From NCBI GenBank assembly GCA_011525385.1, contig WTGF01000096.1, forward strand, positions 1 through 64,000: 64,000 nt of DNA, written 5' to 3'. The position numbers and the translations under genes were made by a program. Below the pieces are notes generated by a model. The model did no database searches. It saw only the letters and a list, made by a program, of their open reading frames with translations, and had not been told where the DNA came from. The stretch is from Chloroflexota bacterium. GTDB taxonomy: Bacteria > Chloroflexota > Anaerolineae > Aggregatilineales > Phototrophicaceae. Below, piece by piece: positions 17,965 through 26,897 of this stretch (the first letter of the stretch is position 1; each line of letters starts with the position of its first letter).

Positions 17965-19887
17965 TTGCAGTTCCGCAGCATCTTCGCCGACAACCACGAT
18001 ACTATCGGCCAGGGCACGTCATCTTTGCTGATGGTGTTCGTTCTCCTCTGCGTTTTTGCGTTTGGCGCCAATGGGTTGAATACGGACTCAATCTGGACCG
18101 ATGAGCTATACGCTATTACCAACATGGGTGGATTCGACGGACCCTATTCGCCGGCGGAAGTTGTCAATTCAGTAGCCGAGAATTTCCCCGATCACGTGCC
18201 GCTCTTCTTCTTGCTCGGCGCCGGCTGGGCAAACTTCGTGGGATGGACGCAATTCGCCCTGCGCGTGTTGCCGGTATTTGCAGGCCTGCTCATGATTGCC
18301 TGGACATATCGCCTGGCGAGCGACATGTTTGATCGTTTTGCCGGCTTGGCTGCCGCAAGTCTCTTGGGTACCTCGGCCTATATGGTCCTGTATATCCATG
18401 ACTTCCGTATGTATTCACTGTTCTTGATGTTTACCGCAATGCATATGTGGCTGTATTGGAGAGTATTGGAACGTAAATCCAAGGATGGCCGTTTGACTCT
18501 TGTCGCGTTCGCGCTGTCGACGGTGGCGCTTTTTTATACGCACTTTTTTGCCGGTATATTGTTTGCGGGATTAGGCGTCTTTCATTTGCTCTTCGGGCTG
18601 CGATCCCGTCGCTGGTGGCAGATACTATTGGGATGGGCTATCGGCGCTCTTCTTTTCCTTCCTTACCTGCCGGTCCTGCTTGATGGCATACAGCGCGCCT
18701 CTGAAAAAGCGGATGTCACCAGCCGGGCGGCTTCTGCCCCGGAGTTGCTTCGGACCTTATCTTTGCTATTGAGCAACGGCAACTGGCTGACGGGCGCAAT
18801 GCTGGCAGGAGTTGTTGCATATGTAGTAGCGCGCCGACGTCCGCTGCGCTTGATCAAGATCTTGACGATTCCGTTTACAATGGTGACTTTCATCATCGTG
18901 GCCAATGAATTGATCGGCATCATTCCCTTAACCAGAATGCGCTATTTCATCGTAATCTGGATCCCGGCTGTATTGATTCTGGGCGCGTGCCTGGGGAATG
19001 TGCCGCGGCGGCGCCTGGTGAGCGGAATCGTGCTCCTCGTCTGGCTTGTGTCCGGCTATCAGTATTACCGATCGGAAGAGATAATGAACCATGTAGGCAG
19101 TATGGTGTTTACCAGGCTCTATCCGCCTCTGCCTAATTATGTCTGGCATCTAAAAGGCAAACCGCGCTCGGAGGATTATCTTCTGGGATTCTCTAAGAGC
19201 AGCCATGTGAACAAAGTCCTGACACTGGGCAAGAGTGTGGCGGATTATTACACGCAGGAGCAACTGGGTATCGATGGCGCCTTCATCCGTCGTGGCGCCT
19301 ATGGAGAATGGCTGGAAGGCGAGATCAAGCAGTGGATGGGCAATCAGCCATTTCTACTGTTTGCCTTTGATCCTCAAGATCTGCCAAACAGTTACCAGCG
19401 TGTGCGCGAAGTCATCGAAAGCAATTATTTACAATGCGATGTCCTGGTGGAAGAACCGCAACTTTTTGTCCAGCGCTATGTCAATTCACGCTTGGCCTGT
19501 GACCGCGAATACCGACCGATAGCATATGAAAACGGCGTGACGCTGGTCGATCGTTTCGCCCAGTATGTTCCGGAAGAACGGAAAGTTCATATCCTTACCG
19601 GCTGGGAAGTCGAGAGCGAAGAGGCGCTAGATCAGTACAATTTGTCCTTGCAATTCATCACATCGGATTGGCAACGGCTGGGGGCGCAAATCGACCGCCA
19701 TCTTTATGATAATATTCTCCCCTGGTTTAGTGCCGAATTGTCCACCGAAGATCTGCCGCCCGGCGACTATCGTCTGATGGTCATCCTCTACGATCGCGCA
19801 TCCGGGCAGAAAGTGGGGGGAGTCGACCTGGCCAGCGGCCGGGAAGACAGGTTCTTCCCGATCGTCTCGTTCACGGTAGAAGCCTGA
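17965..19887 (+). CDS. GT-C membrane glycosyltransferase paralogue 5 of 7
   Basis: 640 residues with TTG at 17965 as start. This codon follows a strong ribosome-binding site (GGGGAGG at 17951-17957) at good spacing, whereas the earlier in-frame TTG at 17917 has none. Motifs: acidic pair in IWTDELYA, DHVPLF, IHDFRMY (His retained, preceding Phe lost), TRMRYFI, ADYYTQEQLGIDG, Cys pair (LQCD and LACD) and the terminal beta-sandwich (TGWEVES onward). Closest to paralogues 4 and 6. Gap of 70 bp to paralogue 4 and 53 bp to paralogue 6. Confidence 0.86.
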   Translation: MQFRSIFADNHDTIGQGTSSLLMVFVLLCVFAFGANGLNTDSIWTDELYAITNMGGFDGPYSPAEVVNSVAENFPDHVPLFFLLGAGWANFVGWTQFALRVLPVFAGLLMIAWTYRLASDMFDRFAGLAAASLLGTSAYMVLYIHDFRMYSLFLMFTAMHMWLYWRVLERKSKDGRLTLVAFALSTVALFYTHFFAGILFAGLGVFHLLFGLRSRRWWQILLGWAIGALLFLPYLPVLLDGIQRASEKADVTSRAASAPELLRTLSLLLSNGNWLTGAMLAGVVAYVVARRRPLRLIKILTIPFTMVTFIIVANELIGIIPLTRMRYFIVIWIPAVLILGACLGNVPRRRLVSGIVLLVWLVSGYQYYRSEEIMNHVGSMVFTRLYPPLPNYVWHLKGKPRSEDYLLGFSKSSHVNKVLTLGKSVADYYTQEQLGIDGAFIRRGAYGEWLEGEIKQWMGNQPFLLFAFDPQDLPNSYQRVREVIESNYLQCDVLVEEPQLFVQRYVNSRLACDREYRPIAYENGVTLVDRFAQYVPEERKVHILTGWEVESEEALDQYNLSLQFITSDWQRLGAQIDRHLYDNILPWFSAELSTEDLPPGDYRLMVILYDRASGQKVGGVDLASGREDRFFPIVSFTVEA

Positions 19888-19940
19888 GCGCCAGTTGATC
19901 AAGATCTGCTGTCGCAGACTTGCAAGTACGGAATCAAGCC

Positions 19941-21884
19941 ATGGACGCTGCGCAATCCAGTAAATCAAAGCGTCATACGGAGCAGGACGCAAACGGTTGG
20001 GAGATCGGCCGCGCAAGCGCGCTGGCTTGGCTGACTGTCGTCATGCTGATGGCTTTTGCTTTTGGCGCCAACGGACTGAATACGGAACCGATTTGGGCGG
20101 ATGAATTGTATTCCCTGACCAATATGGGTGTTTTCGATCCGCCCTATAGCCCACAGCAGATTATCAATTCGATTACAAGCTATAGTTCGGATCATGTACC
20201 GCTATATTACCTGCTGGGATCGGCGTGGGCGCAATTAGTCGGATGGTCCCAGGTGTCCATGCGCATGTTTTCAGTTCTGGCCGGGGTGCTTATGATTGCC
20301 TGGCTCTATCGCCTGTCAACGGAAGTATTCTGCCGGCGGACAGGTTTGATTGCGGCGCTGCTCATGAGCACATCGGCCTATGTAATCCTTTTCTTCCACG
20401 ATATTCGCATGTATACGATGCTCTTGTTGCTGTTTGCCATGCAGGCCTGGTTGTATTGGCGCCTTGCTCACAGACAGCAAGTAGCCCGCCGGTATTGGAT
20501 CGCATTCTTCTTGACTGCGCTGGCTCTACTTTATACACATGTATTCTCGCTGCTGGTTTTCGCACTGCTTGGCTTATACCACCTGCTATTTGCGCCACGG
20601 TCGGCGCGCTGGCTTCGTTTGCTGACCGTTTGGGGACTTACCGGTCTGCTGTTTTTGCCCTATTTGCCAACATTGTTTGCAGCCATTGAGTTGGCCGCGG
20701 AAAACGTAAAGGTGACGACGGCCGCGGCGTCTATCCCGGAATTGATCTATAATTTTGCTTTCCTGCTCTTCAATGGCCAGAATTTGTTGATCCCGCTGTT
20801 TGCAGGGATTGTGATTTACTCCTTGTGGCGCACCCGCTCGGGCGTCGCCTGGAAATTCGCGCTGGTGTCGCTGGCGGTATTGCTCTTGATCACGTTGCTC
20901 AACGAGCTTGTGGGCATCATCCCCGTGAAGCGCATGCGATATTTCCTCATTTTGTGGGTCCCATTCGTCATGATCTGCGCCTTTGGCCTTACATCAATGC
21001 CACGTTGGCATCGCGCCACTTTTTTGTTCGCGCTCATCTGGATATTCGCGGGTTACCAATTCTATCGCTCGCAACAACTGTTAGACTATATTGGCGGCAT
21101 GCAGAAGGCGCGTCTTCACCCGCCAATACACGAATACAGGGACGCGCTGCTTGGCAAGGTTCGGGCGGAAGACTTCCTGTTGGGGTTTTCCTTCGTTGAT
21201 TATGTGAACAATGTCTACAAGTTCGGCGACAACGTGATTGACTATTACACCGGCGCACAGTTGGGTATCGACGGCGCTTTTATTCCGTGGCGCTGGGGTG
21301 GGGAACGTTTGATGAACGACCTCGTTCGCAAGATCGATCGACATCCCTATATCTTGCTCGCGTACCATCCAAATGACCTCAAAAAGAATCATGAAGATGT
21401 GTATGAATACATCGCGACCCGCTACGTTGCTTGCGAGGCGGTAATTGATAGGGAAGATCTATTTGTTCAGCGTTTCGTGAATCCTCTGGCCGGCTGTCAG
21501 CACGTATACCGGCCCATTCATTTCGAAAATGGAATCGTCATCGTCGATCGCTTCGGCGAGTACGACGCGACGAAGGACCTGTTCCGGGTCGTCACCGGTT
21601 GGGAAGTCGCGTCCGATGAGCAGCTTGACCAATACAATATTTCGATACAATTGCTGGATTCTGAATGGGAGAAATACTGGCAGGGTGATTGGCATCTCTA
21701 TAACCGCATCTTGAAATGGCAGGAATTGGAATTCCAGCCGAGTCGTCAACTTACTCCGGGCGCCTACCGCCTCGTAGTAATCCTATACGATCGCGACACT
21801 GGCGAGAGAGTCGCGGGCATGGACTTAAGCAGTGGCGAAACCGGCCAGCTTCTGCCGCTCTTGACCATCTCTGTCGAAGCCTAG
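19941..21884 (+). CDS. GT-C membrane glycosyltransferase paralogue 6 of 7
   Basis: 647 residues from ATG 19941, which gives a charged hydrophilic N-terminus of about 30 residues before the first membrane segment. An upstream TTG at 19920 is less likely. Motifs: acidic pair in IWADELYS, DHVPLYY, FHDIRMY, KRMRYFL, IDYYTGAQLGIDG, Cys pair (VACE and AGCQ) and the beta-sandwich (TGWEVAS onward). The mid-region TTAAASIPEL matches TTAAASIGEL of paralogue 4, supporting a recent common origin for copies 4 to 6. Its stop is only 6 bp before the next start. Confidence 0.87.
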   Translation: MDAAQSSKSKRHTEQDANGWEIGRASALAWLTVVMLMAFAFGANGLNTEPIWADELYSLTNMGVFDPPYSPQQIINSITSYSSDHVPLYYLLGSAWAQLVGWSQVSMRMFSVLAGVLMIAWLYRLSTEVFCRRTGLIAALLMSTSAYVILFFHDIRMYTMLLLLFAMQAWLYWRLAHRQQVARRYWIAFFLTALALLYTHVFSLLVFALLGLYHLLFAPRSARWLRLLTVWGLTGLLFLPYLPTLFAAIELAAENVKVTTAAASIPELIYNFAFLLFNGQNLLIPLFAGIVIYSLWRTRSGVAWKFALVSLAVLLLITLLNELVGIIPVKRMRYFLILWVPFVMICAFGLTSMPRWHRATFLFALIWIFAGYQFYRSQQLLDYIGGMQKARLHPPIHEYRDALLGKVRAEDFLLGFSFVDYVNNVYKFGDNVIDYYTGAQLGIDGAFIPWRWGGERLMNDLVRKIDRHPYILLAYHPNDLKKNHEDVYEYIATRYVACEAVIDREDLFVQRFVNPLAGCQHVYRPIHFENGIVIVDRFGEYDATKDLFRVVTGWEVASDEQLDQYNISIQLLDSEWEKYWQGDWHLYNRILKWQELEFQPSRQLTPGAYRLVVILYDRDTGERVAGMDLSSGETGQLLPLLTISVEA

Positions 21885-21890
21885 ACGCTC

Positions 21891-23801
21891 ATGCTAGATC
21901 CAGGCGCAAGCAAACGTCACCCATTCCAGGCTTTTCCTCGCTGGTGGTGCATGCTGCCGCTATTACTGCTGGTGACGCTGCTGGCGGCGGGTGGAATAAA
22001 CGCCGATGTCATCTGGTACGATGAGTTGACCTCGATCGGCCATGCCGGCGGCTTGACCGGGCCCTTCTCGCCAGTGGACGTGCTTCACTCGATCAGTACG
22101 CATAGCCCCAAGCATGGGCCCTTGTTCTTTGAATTGCTGGCGGGTTGGGGCGCGCTTGTAGGATGGCACCATGCCGTCTTGCGCTGCTTGCCACTCTTCT
22201 TTGGGGTTCTGACGGTTGCCTGGGTATACCGTATTGGCGCGGATTTTCTGGGTTGGCGCGCGGGACTGTGGGCCAGCGCTTTCCTGGGGCTAAACGTCTT
22301 CTGGTTGGAGTACTTTCACGAAATCCGAATGTACACCGCGCAAGCGGCTATGCTTGTAGCCATGCTCTGGCATTACTTGCACATCGTGCAATCAAAGTCG
22401 GCTATTGGCAGAGTTCGTTGGTTGGGGCTGATCCTCACGGCATCGTTGTCACTTTATGCCCAGCCTTTTTCATTCTTCGTTTTCCTTGCTGTCGGCTTCT
22501 ATCACCTGGTATTCGTTCCCAAAACGAAGCGCTGGGTTCATACTGCTGTGGCGTTTTTGCTTGTCGGCGTACTATACCTGCCTTGGCTTCCAGTAACTTA
22601 TGTAGGGTTGACAACAAAGTTTGACGCTTGGGGAGAGATGCCCTTTGAGCAAGCCGTAGATGTCTTTCTCCAACTGCTGTCTAACGGAAACTGGTTAGTG
22701 ATTCTGATCGCCTTTGTCGCGGCTGCCACCCACTTGCGGCAGCGCGAGAATCTTAAACAAGCCCTGCCTTTTTGGGTGCTTGCATTTGTCATCCTGGCGC
22801 TTCTATTGTCGGTTAATGAAGCCGTTAGGCTTATTCCTTTGCGCCGGTCTCGCTATTTCTTGGTCGTCTTTTATCCAATGGCCTTGATTGTGGGAAGCGG
22901 ACTGGCTTGGCTAAAGCCGCGCGCCCTGCCGCTGATTATCCTGGGGGTTTATCTCGGGTCCGGATTCGTCTTTCGGGGTTGGGACGGCTATGTCGGGTTT
23001 CAGGGTACGATTCGCGCCATTCAGAGCTATCCCCCGATTCACGACTACGTTCTGGCACTGCGGGATATCGCCTCTGAAGAGGATTTCGTGGTCGGATTCT
23101 CGGACATTAATTTCATCATACGCCGAGGCAAAGTTGGCAAGAGCACGGCGGATTATTATTTCGAGAGATTAATGGGCATAGATGGCAGCTTCATTCGAAC
23201 GAACCTTGATAACGCTCAACTTGAGGAGGATATACCGGATAAGTTGGAAGACCATCCCTACCTTCTCTTTACCTACAATCCCTTGAACAAACCGGAGATC
23301 TTCGATCGAACCAGGTCAATCATCGAGAGAGATTATGCGCCTTGCAAACTTGTTTTGGAGGAAGCGGAACTTCGCGTAGAGCGCTATGTCTACCGTACGC
23401 TGGACTGTGACCGCAAGTACCAGCCTATTCGCTACGACAATGGCATCTCCATCGTTGACAAATTCGCTGATTTCATTCCCGATCGCGAGGTCCTGCGCGT
23501 CGTGACCGGATGGGAAGTGGCCGACAAAGCGCTCCTGTACCAATACAATATTTCGATTCAGATCCATTCGCTGGACGGGCAAAAAGTCGCTCAAATCAAC
23601 CCGGATCGTCATCTTTACCATGACGTCCTAAAGTGGTTCGTTGTGGAGTTGTCCACATCGGATCTGTCGCCTGGCGACTATAGGGTTGTTGTCATGGTCT
23701 ATGACCGATATCCTCCGCACGCGAAGGTCTCCGGCACCGATATCGAATCCGGCGAGTATGGGAAGATTTTGCCCATAGGGTCGTTCAGCATTCCGGGATA
23801 G
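21891..23801 (+). CDS. GT-C membrane glycosyltransferase paralogue 7 of 7 (divergent)
   Basis: 636 residues, ATG start 6 bp after paralogue 6. It is the most divergent copy. The acidic pair (IWYDELTS), FHEIRMY, RRSRYFL, ADYYFERLMGIDG and both conserved Cys (APCK and LDCD) are kept. However, the family (D)HxPL motif reads KHGPLF, with Lys for Asp, and the first loop is HAGGLTGPF. The beta-sandwich (TGWEVAD onward) ends with an unusual YDRYPPHAKVSG insertion. It is followed after 10 bp by the methyltransferase gene, so those two are almost certainly co-transcribed. Confidence 0.86.
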   Translation: MLDPGASKRHPFQAFPRWWCMLPLLLLVTLLAAGGINADVIWYDELTSIGHAGGLTGPFSPVDVLHSISTHSPKHGPLFFELLAGWGALVGWHHAVLRCLPLFFGVLTVAWVYRIGADFLGWRAGLWASAFLGLNVFWLEYFHEIRMYTAQAAMLVAMLWHYLHIVQSKSAIGRVRWLGLILTASLSLYAQPFSFFVFLAVGFYHLVFVPKTKRWVHTAVAFLLVGVLYLPWLPVTYVGLTTKFDAWGEMPFEQAVDVFLQLLSNGNWLVILIAFVAAATHLRQRENLKQALPFWVLAFVILALLLSVNEAVRLIPLRRSRYFLVVFYPMALIVGSGLAWLKPRALPLIILGVYLGSGFVFRGWDGYVGFQGTIRAIQSYPPIHDYVLALRDIASEEDFVVGFSDINFIIRRGKVGKSTADYYFERLMGIDGSFIRTNLDNAQLEEDIPDKLEDHPYLLFTYNPLNKPEIFDRTRSIIERDYAPCKLVLEEAELRVERYVYRTLDCDRKYQPIRYDNGISIVDKFADFIPDREVLRVVTGWEVADKALLYQYNISIQIHSLDGQKVAQINPDRHLYHDVLKWFVVELSTSDLSPGDYRVVVMVYDRYPPHAKVSGTDIESGEYGKILPIGSFSIPG

Positions 23802-23811
23802 GCTTTCTGAA

Positions 23812-24486
23812 ATGAATCCAGTCAAGCGTCTGCTGAGGCCGCTCTACGCGCCGCTCGTTCGCAAGTACCGCAATCACGCGAAATTGAAAAACCAGCAAGG
23901 GCTTATCCGCGCGGGCGTCAACGAATGCACAGGATCCGGAAAGCCGCTCAAAGTCATCATTGGCGCAGGAGATACGCGTTACGAAAACTGGGTCGCGACA
24001 GATATTCCCGCATTCCATGTTCTTAAACACGAGCATTGGGCGCTGCTCTTCCAGCCCGCGTCAATCAATAGAATGTTGGCTGAACATGTCTTTGAGCACT
24101 TGACAGTCGATGAGTTGGGCCAGTTTCTGCGTTTGGCGCGTCTCTACATGTCCAAGGACGGGCGCATTCGACTGGCTGTGCCGGATGGAAACCATCCGGA
24201 TGCAAATTACATTGAACATGTGCGCCCCGGCGGCATAGGCGAGGGGGCTGACGATCACAAGGTGCTCTACACCAGCGAAAAGATGGCAAGTGTCTTGCAA
24301 GAGTGCGGCTACGAATTCCAACTCCTGGAATACTTTGACGCCTCAGGTGAATTTCACCGCGAACCCTGGTATGCGGAGGACGGATTTATCGGTCGATCGG
24401 CTGCGCATGACGAGCGAAATGTCGGCGGCAAACTGATTTATACCAGCTTGATCGTCGATTGTTGGCCACGTCAATTCGGCGAGTAG
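23812..24486 (+). CDS. Class I SAM-dependent methyltransferase
   Basis: 224 residues. A Rossmann-type methyltransferase core is visible: motif I VIIGAGD at 48-54, the acidic ribose-binding residue Asp64 in ATDI, AEHVFEHL at 90-97 (characteristic of glycan-related predicted methyltransferases), and LAVPDGNHPD at 121-130. It lies 10 bp after the last glycosyltransferase and is the end of the array's transcription unit. It may methylate a sugar or lipid carrier handled by the array; this is inference. The convergent lpdA gene ends 16 bp further on. Confidence 0.85.
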   Translation: MNPVKRLLRPLYAPLVRKYRNHAKLKNQQGLIRAGVNECTGSGKPLKVIIGAGDTRYENWVATDIPAFHVLKHEHWALLFQPASINRMLAEHVFEHLTVDELGQFLRLARLYMSKDGRIRLAVPDGNHPDANYIEHVRPGGIGEGADDHKVLYTSEKMASVLQECGYEFQLLEYFDASGEFHREPWYAEDGFIGRSAAHDERNVGGKLIYTSLIVDCWPRQFGE

Positions 24487-24502
24487 AGACCAAATCCTGC
24501 CA

Positions 24503-25900
24503 TCAGATGTTGAGGAAGTGACCTTCCAAACCGTGCGCTACCTCTTTTATCGCTTCGCTCAAGGTGGGGTGGGCGTGTACGTTACGCGCGATCTCGGCCG
24601 CGGTCAATTCAGCAGAACGAGCCAAAGTCAGTTCGGGCAGCAGTTCCGTGACATCGTGGCCGATCATATGGGCGCCAAGGATTTCGCCATAGCGTTTGTC
24701 GCTGATTACCTTGACGAAGCCGCTGGCGTCACCCATGCCCCGCGCCTTGGCATTGGCTTGAAAGGGGAACTTGGCAACCGCCACTTCGTAACCGCGCGCT
24801 TTGGCCTGATCTTCGGTGTATCCAAAGCTGGCGACCTGCGGCTGACAATAGGTGGCGCGCGGCATCATATCGAAATCGAGCGTGACGGTCGCTGCGCCGG
24901 CGATATTCTCCGCAGCGACCACACCCATCGTCTCGGCTACGTGGGCGAGCATCAACTTGGCGGTGACATCACCGATGGCGTAAATGTGCGGGATATTCGT
25001 CCGCATCTCCTCGTTGATCTCGATGGCGCCCTCGGCGTCGAGCGAAACCCCCGTGTTTTCCAGCCCGTATCCGGTCGTGCGCGGCTGGAAACCAATCGCC
25101 TGAAGAACGCGTTCGGCACGGAGTTGTTCACCCTCGCCATCGTCAGTTGATACGGTTACGGTGACGCCATTAGCGTCTTCAACGATCGCCTCGACCCGTG
25201 TGCTGGTCATGACTTTAATGCCCATCTTCGCGTAGATCTTGCCGAGTTCCTTGCTCACCTCGGGATCTTCTAGCGGCAGGATACGGTCCAGGAATTCGAC
25301 CATGGTGACTTCGACGCCATAGTTGCGCATGATATAGGCGAATTCGACGCCGATTGCGCCAGCGCCGGCGATAATCACGCTGCCCGGCAGATTGTCTTCC
25401 ATGATCTGTTCTTCATAGGTGACAACGCGCTCGCTTAACGCCGTGCCCGGGATCAGACGGGTTGTCGCGCCGGTGGCGATAATGAGGTGCTTGAAGTTAA
25501 TCGTTTCTTCGGATCCGTCATTCAGTGAGACAACCATATTATGGGCGTCCGCGAGCGTCGCCCAGCCTTCAAAGGTCGAAATCTTGTTCTTGCGCATCAG
25601 AAACTGCACGCCCTTGGTCAAGCCGTTGGCGACGCGGCGACTGCGCTTGAAGGCTTTGGCATAGTCCAAGCTGAATTCGCCGCTGATGCCAAAGGTATCG
25701 GCTTCATTGTTAAGGATATATGCCAGCTCGGCGTTATGCAGCAATGCTTTGGAAGGAATACAGCCGACATTCAGGCAAATGCCGCCCCAGTATTTCTTCT
25801 CGACGATCGCGGTATTCAGCCCGAGTTGGCTGGCGCGGATAGCGGCGATGTAACCGCCGGGTCCGGCGCCCAGCACAACCAGATCAAATTCCTTAGCCAT
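24503..25900 (-). CDS. lpdA: Dihydrolipoyl dehydrogenase (E3)
   Basis: 465 residues from the ATG at 25900; an in-frame GTG three codons upstream lies too close to the GGGAG ribosome-binding site. The enzyme reoxidises dihydrolipoamide in 2-oxoacid dehydrogenase complexes and the glycine cleavage system with NAD+. FAD-binding GAGPGG is near the N-terminus. The redox disulfide lies in [13 protein letters not shown], a second nucleotide-binding GAGAIG in the middle, and the catalytic His-Glu pair in HAHPTLSE near the end. No E1, E2 or GcvH genes are adjacent, so its complex is unknown. Confidence 0.95.
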   Translation of the reverse strand: MAKEFDLVVLGAGPGGYIAAIRASQLGLNTAIVEKKYWGGICLNVGCIPSKALLHNAELAYILNNEADTFGISGEFSLDYAKAFKRSRRVANGLTKGVQFLMRKNKISTFEGWATLADAHNMVVSLNDGSEETINFKHLIIATGATTRLIPGTALSERVVTYEEQIMEDNLPGSVIIAGAGAIGVEFAYIMRNYGVEVTMVEFLDRILPLEDPEVSKELGKIYAKMGIKVMTSTRVEAIVEDANGVTVTVSTDDGEGEQLRAERVLQAIGFQPRTTGYGLENTGVSLDAEGAIEINEEMRTNIPHIYAIGDVTAKLMLAHVAETMGVVAAENIAGAATVTLDFDMMPRATYCQPQVASFGYTEDQAKARGYEVAVAKFPFQANAKARGMGDASGFVKVISDKRYGEILGAHMIGHDVTELLPELTLARSAELTAAEIARNVHAHPTLSEAIKEVAHGLEGHFLNI

Positions 25901-26012
25901 GGCGCTCACACTCCCGTTCGCTGATGAATGCGCAATTCGCCTAGTCTACCGCAGGCGCGCCGCAAATTGAAGTGGGGCTGGCGCGATCGCGCTGTGCGGA
26001 CTGTCCCAAACG

Positions 26013-26043
26013 TTGTTCCTGTCGTGTAATTCCATGCTATAAT
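26013..26043 (+). promoter_or_regulatory. Promoter of the VapBC-like operon
   Basis: A perfect TATAAT at 26038-26043 lies 23 bp upstream of the ATG at 26067. Candidate -35 elements are TTGTTC at 26013 (19-bp spacing) or TTCCTG at 26016 (16-bp spacing). A strong ribosome-binding site GGAGGA (26054-26059) follows. Confidence 0.55.
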
Positions 26044-26066
26044 AACGCCAAGCGGAGGACAGAAGA

Positions 26067-26342
26067 ATGACCATCGACATCCCGGAAGACGTCGCCCTGC
26101 GTTTGGAACAGCTCGCCGAGCAGCACGATACCGACCTGGGCAACCTGCTGCGCGATATGATTGAGCGCTATGCCGAAGAGCGCCCTGGCGATGACAAGCG
26201 GTGGGCGACCCTGGCGGATTTGGCGCGGCATGCGAAGCTCATGAACATGGCGTCGCCGAAGCCGGTAAACACTGCCGAGCGCAGTCGCGAAATCTTGAAT
26301 ACAGAATACGTCGATTACCTGAAGAGCCGTATTGATCCTTGA
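26067..26342 (+). CDS. Antitoxin-like protein (VapB position)
   Basis: 91 residues. The N-terminus TIDIPEDVALRLEQLAEQHDTDLGNLLRDMIERY has the strand-helix-helix pattern of ribbon-helix-helix DNA-binding antitoxins. The acidic and basic C-terminal half would wrap the toxin. It has its own promoter and a strong ribosome-binding site, and its stop overlaps the start of a PIN-domain gene by 4 bp. This gene order and overlap are typical of type II VapBC modules. The exact antitoxin family is not recognised. Confidence 0.75.
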   Translation: MTIDIPEDVALRLEQLAEQHDTDLGNLLRDMIERYAEERPGDDKRWATLADLARHAKLMNMASPKPVNTAERSREILNTEYVDYLKSRIDP

Positions 26343-26752
26343 CTCTCATCATCGACAGTAGCTTCTTGGTCGCGCTGTATGACGGCAGCGAAGTTCATCA
26401 CCCGAAAGCATACGATTTCGCGGCGCATCGGTCGGAAGCGATACTTGTGCCGGACGTCGTATTGCCGGAAGTCGGCTACTTGCTCCGGCGCAACTTGGGC
26501 TATGCGAACAGTTTTAACTTCTTTGATTTCTTTGACTATAGCTTTGTCAGACTTGTACCTGCTTTTGAGGAAGACTTGACAAGGATCTATGAAATCTCCC
26601 GGCAATATGAAAGCGCCCAATTTGACATCGTAGACTGCTGCATCATGGCCATCGCAGAGCGGCTGAACATCACGCGCATCGCGACCTTCGACCGGCGCGA
26701 TTTCAGCATGTTCCGTCCCAGCCACTGCGAGTATCTCGAACTGTTGCCTTAA
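26339..26752 (+). CDS. PIN-domain ribonuclease toxin (VapC-like)
   Basis: 137 residues, normal VapC length. Start is TTG at 26339, overlapping the antitoxin stop. PIN-domain acidic residues are present: Asp6 in IIDSSFL, Glu44 in LPEVGYLL, Asp96/Asp99 in FDIVDCCIMAIAERL, and Asp118/Asp121 in TFDRRDF. These bind the divalent metal for RNA cleavage, so the toxin is probably active. VapC toxins cleave tRNA or rRNA and are neutralised by the co-encoded antitoxin. No other mobile-element signs are seen nearby. Confidence 0.85.
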   Translation: MTLIIDSSFLVALYDGSEVHHPKAYDFAAHRSEAILVPDVVLPEVGYLLRRNLGYANSFNFFDFFDYSFVRLVPAFEEDLTRIYEISRQYESAQFDIVDCCIMAIAERLNITRIATFDRRDFSMFRPSHCEYLELLP

Positions 26753-26897
26753 TCTATTCGCATCCTGTTCCAGACTTACCGCGTGTCTTTGAATCTTAGC
26801 GGTCCAATACCCCGCTCGCTGTCCTCGGAGGATGAGAAAAAATCTGCTGCGATTGCTTCGCATCGCGCCTTCACAGGGCATGTGGCAGGATGTGGAG

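Noticed and set aside
9857..24486. O-antigen or capsule biosynthesis locus
   Set aside because: There are no sugar-nucleotide enzymes, no Wzx/Wzy or ABC exporter, and no GT-A/GT-B glycosyltransferases beside the seven GT-C proteins.
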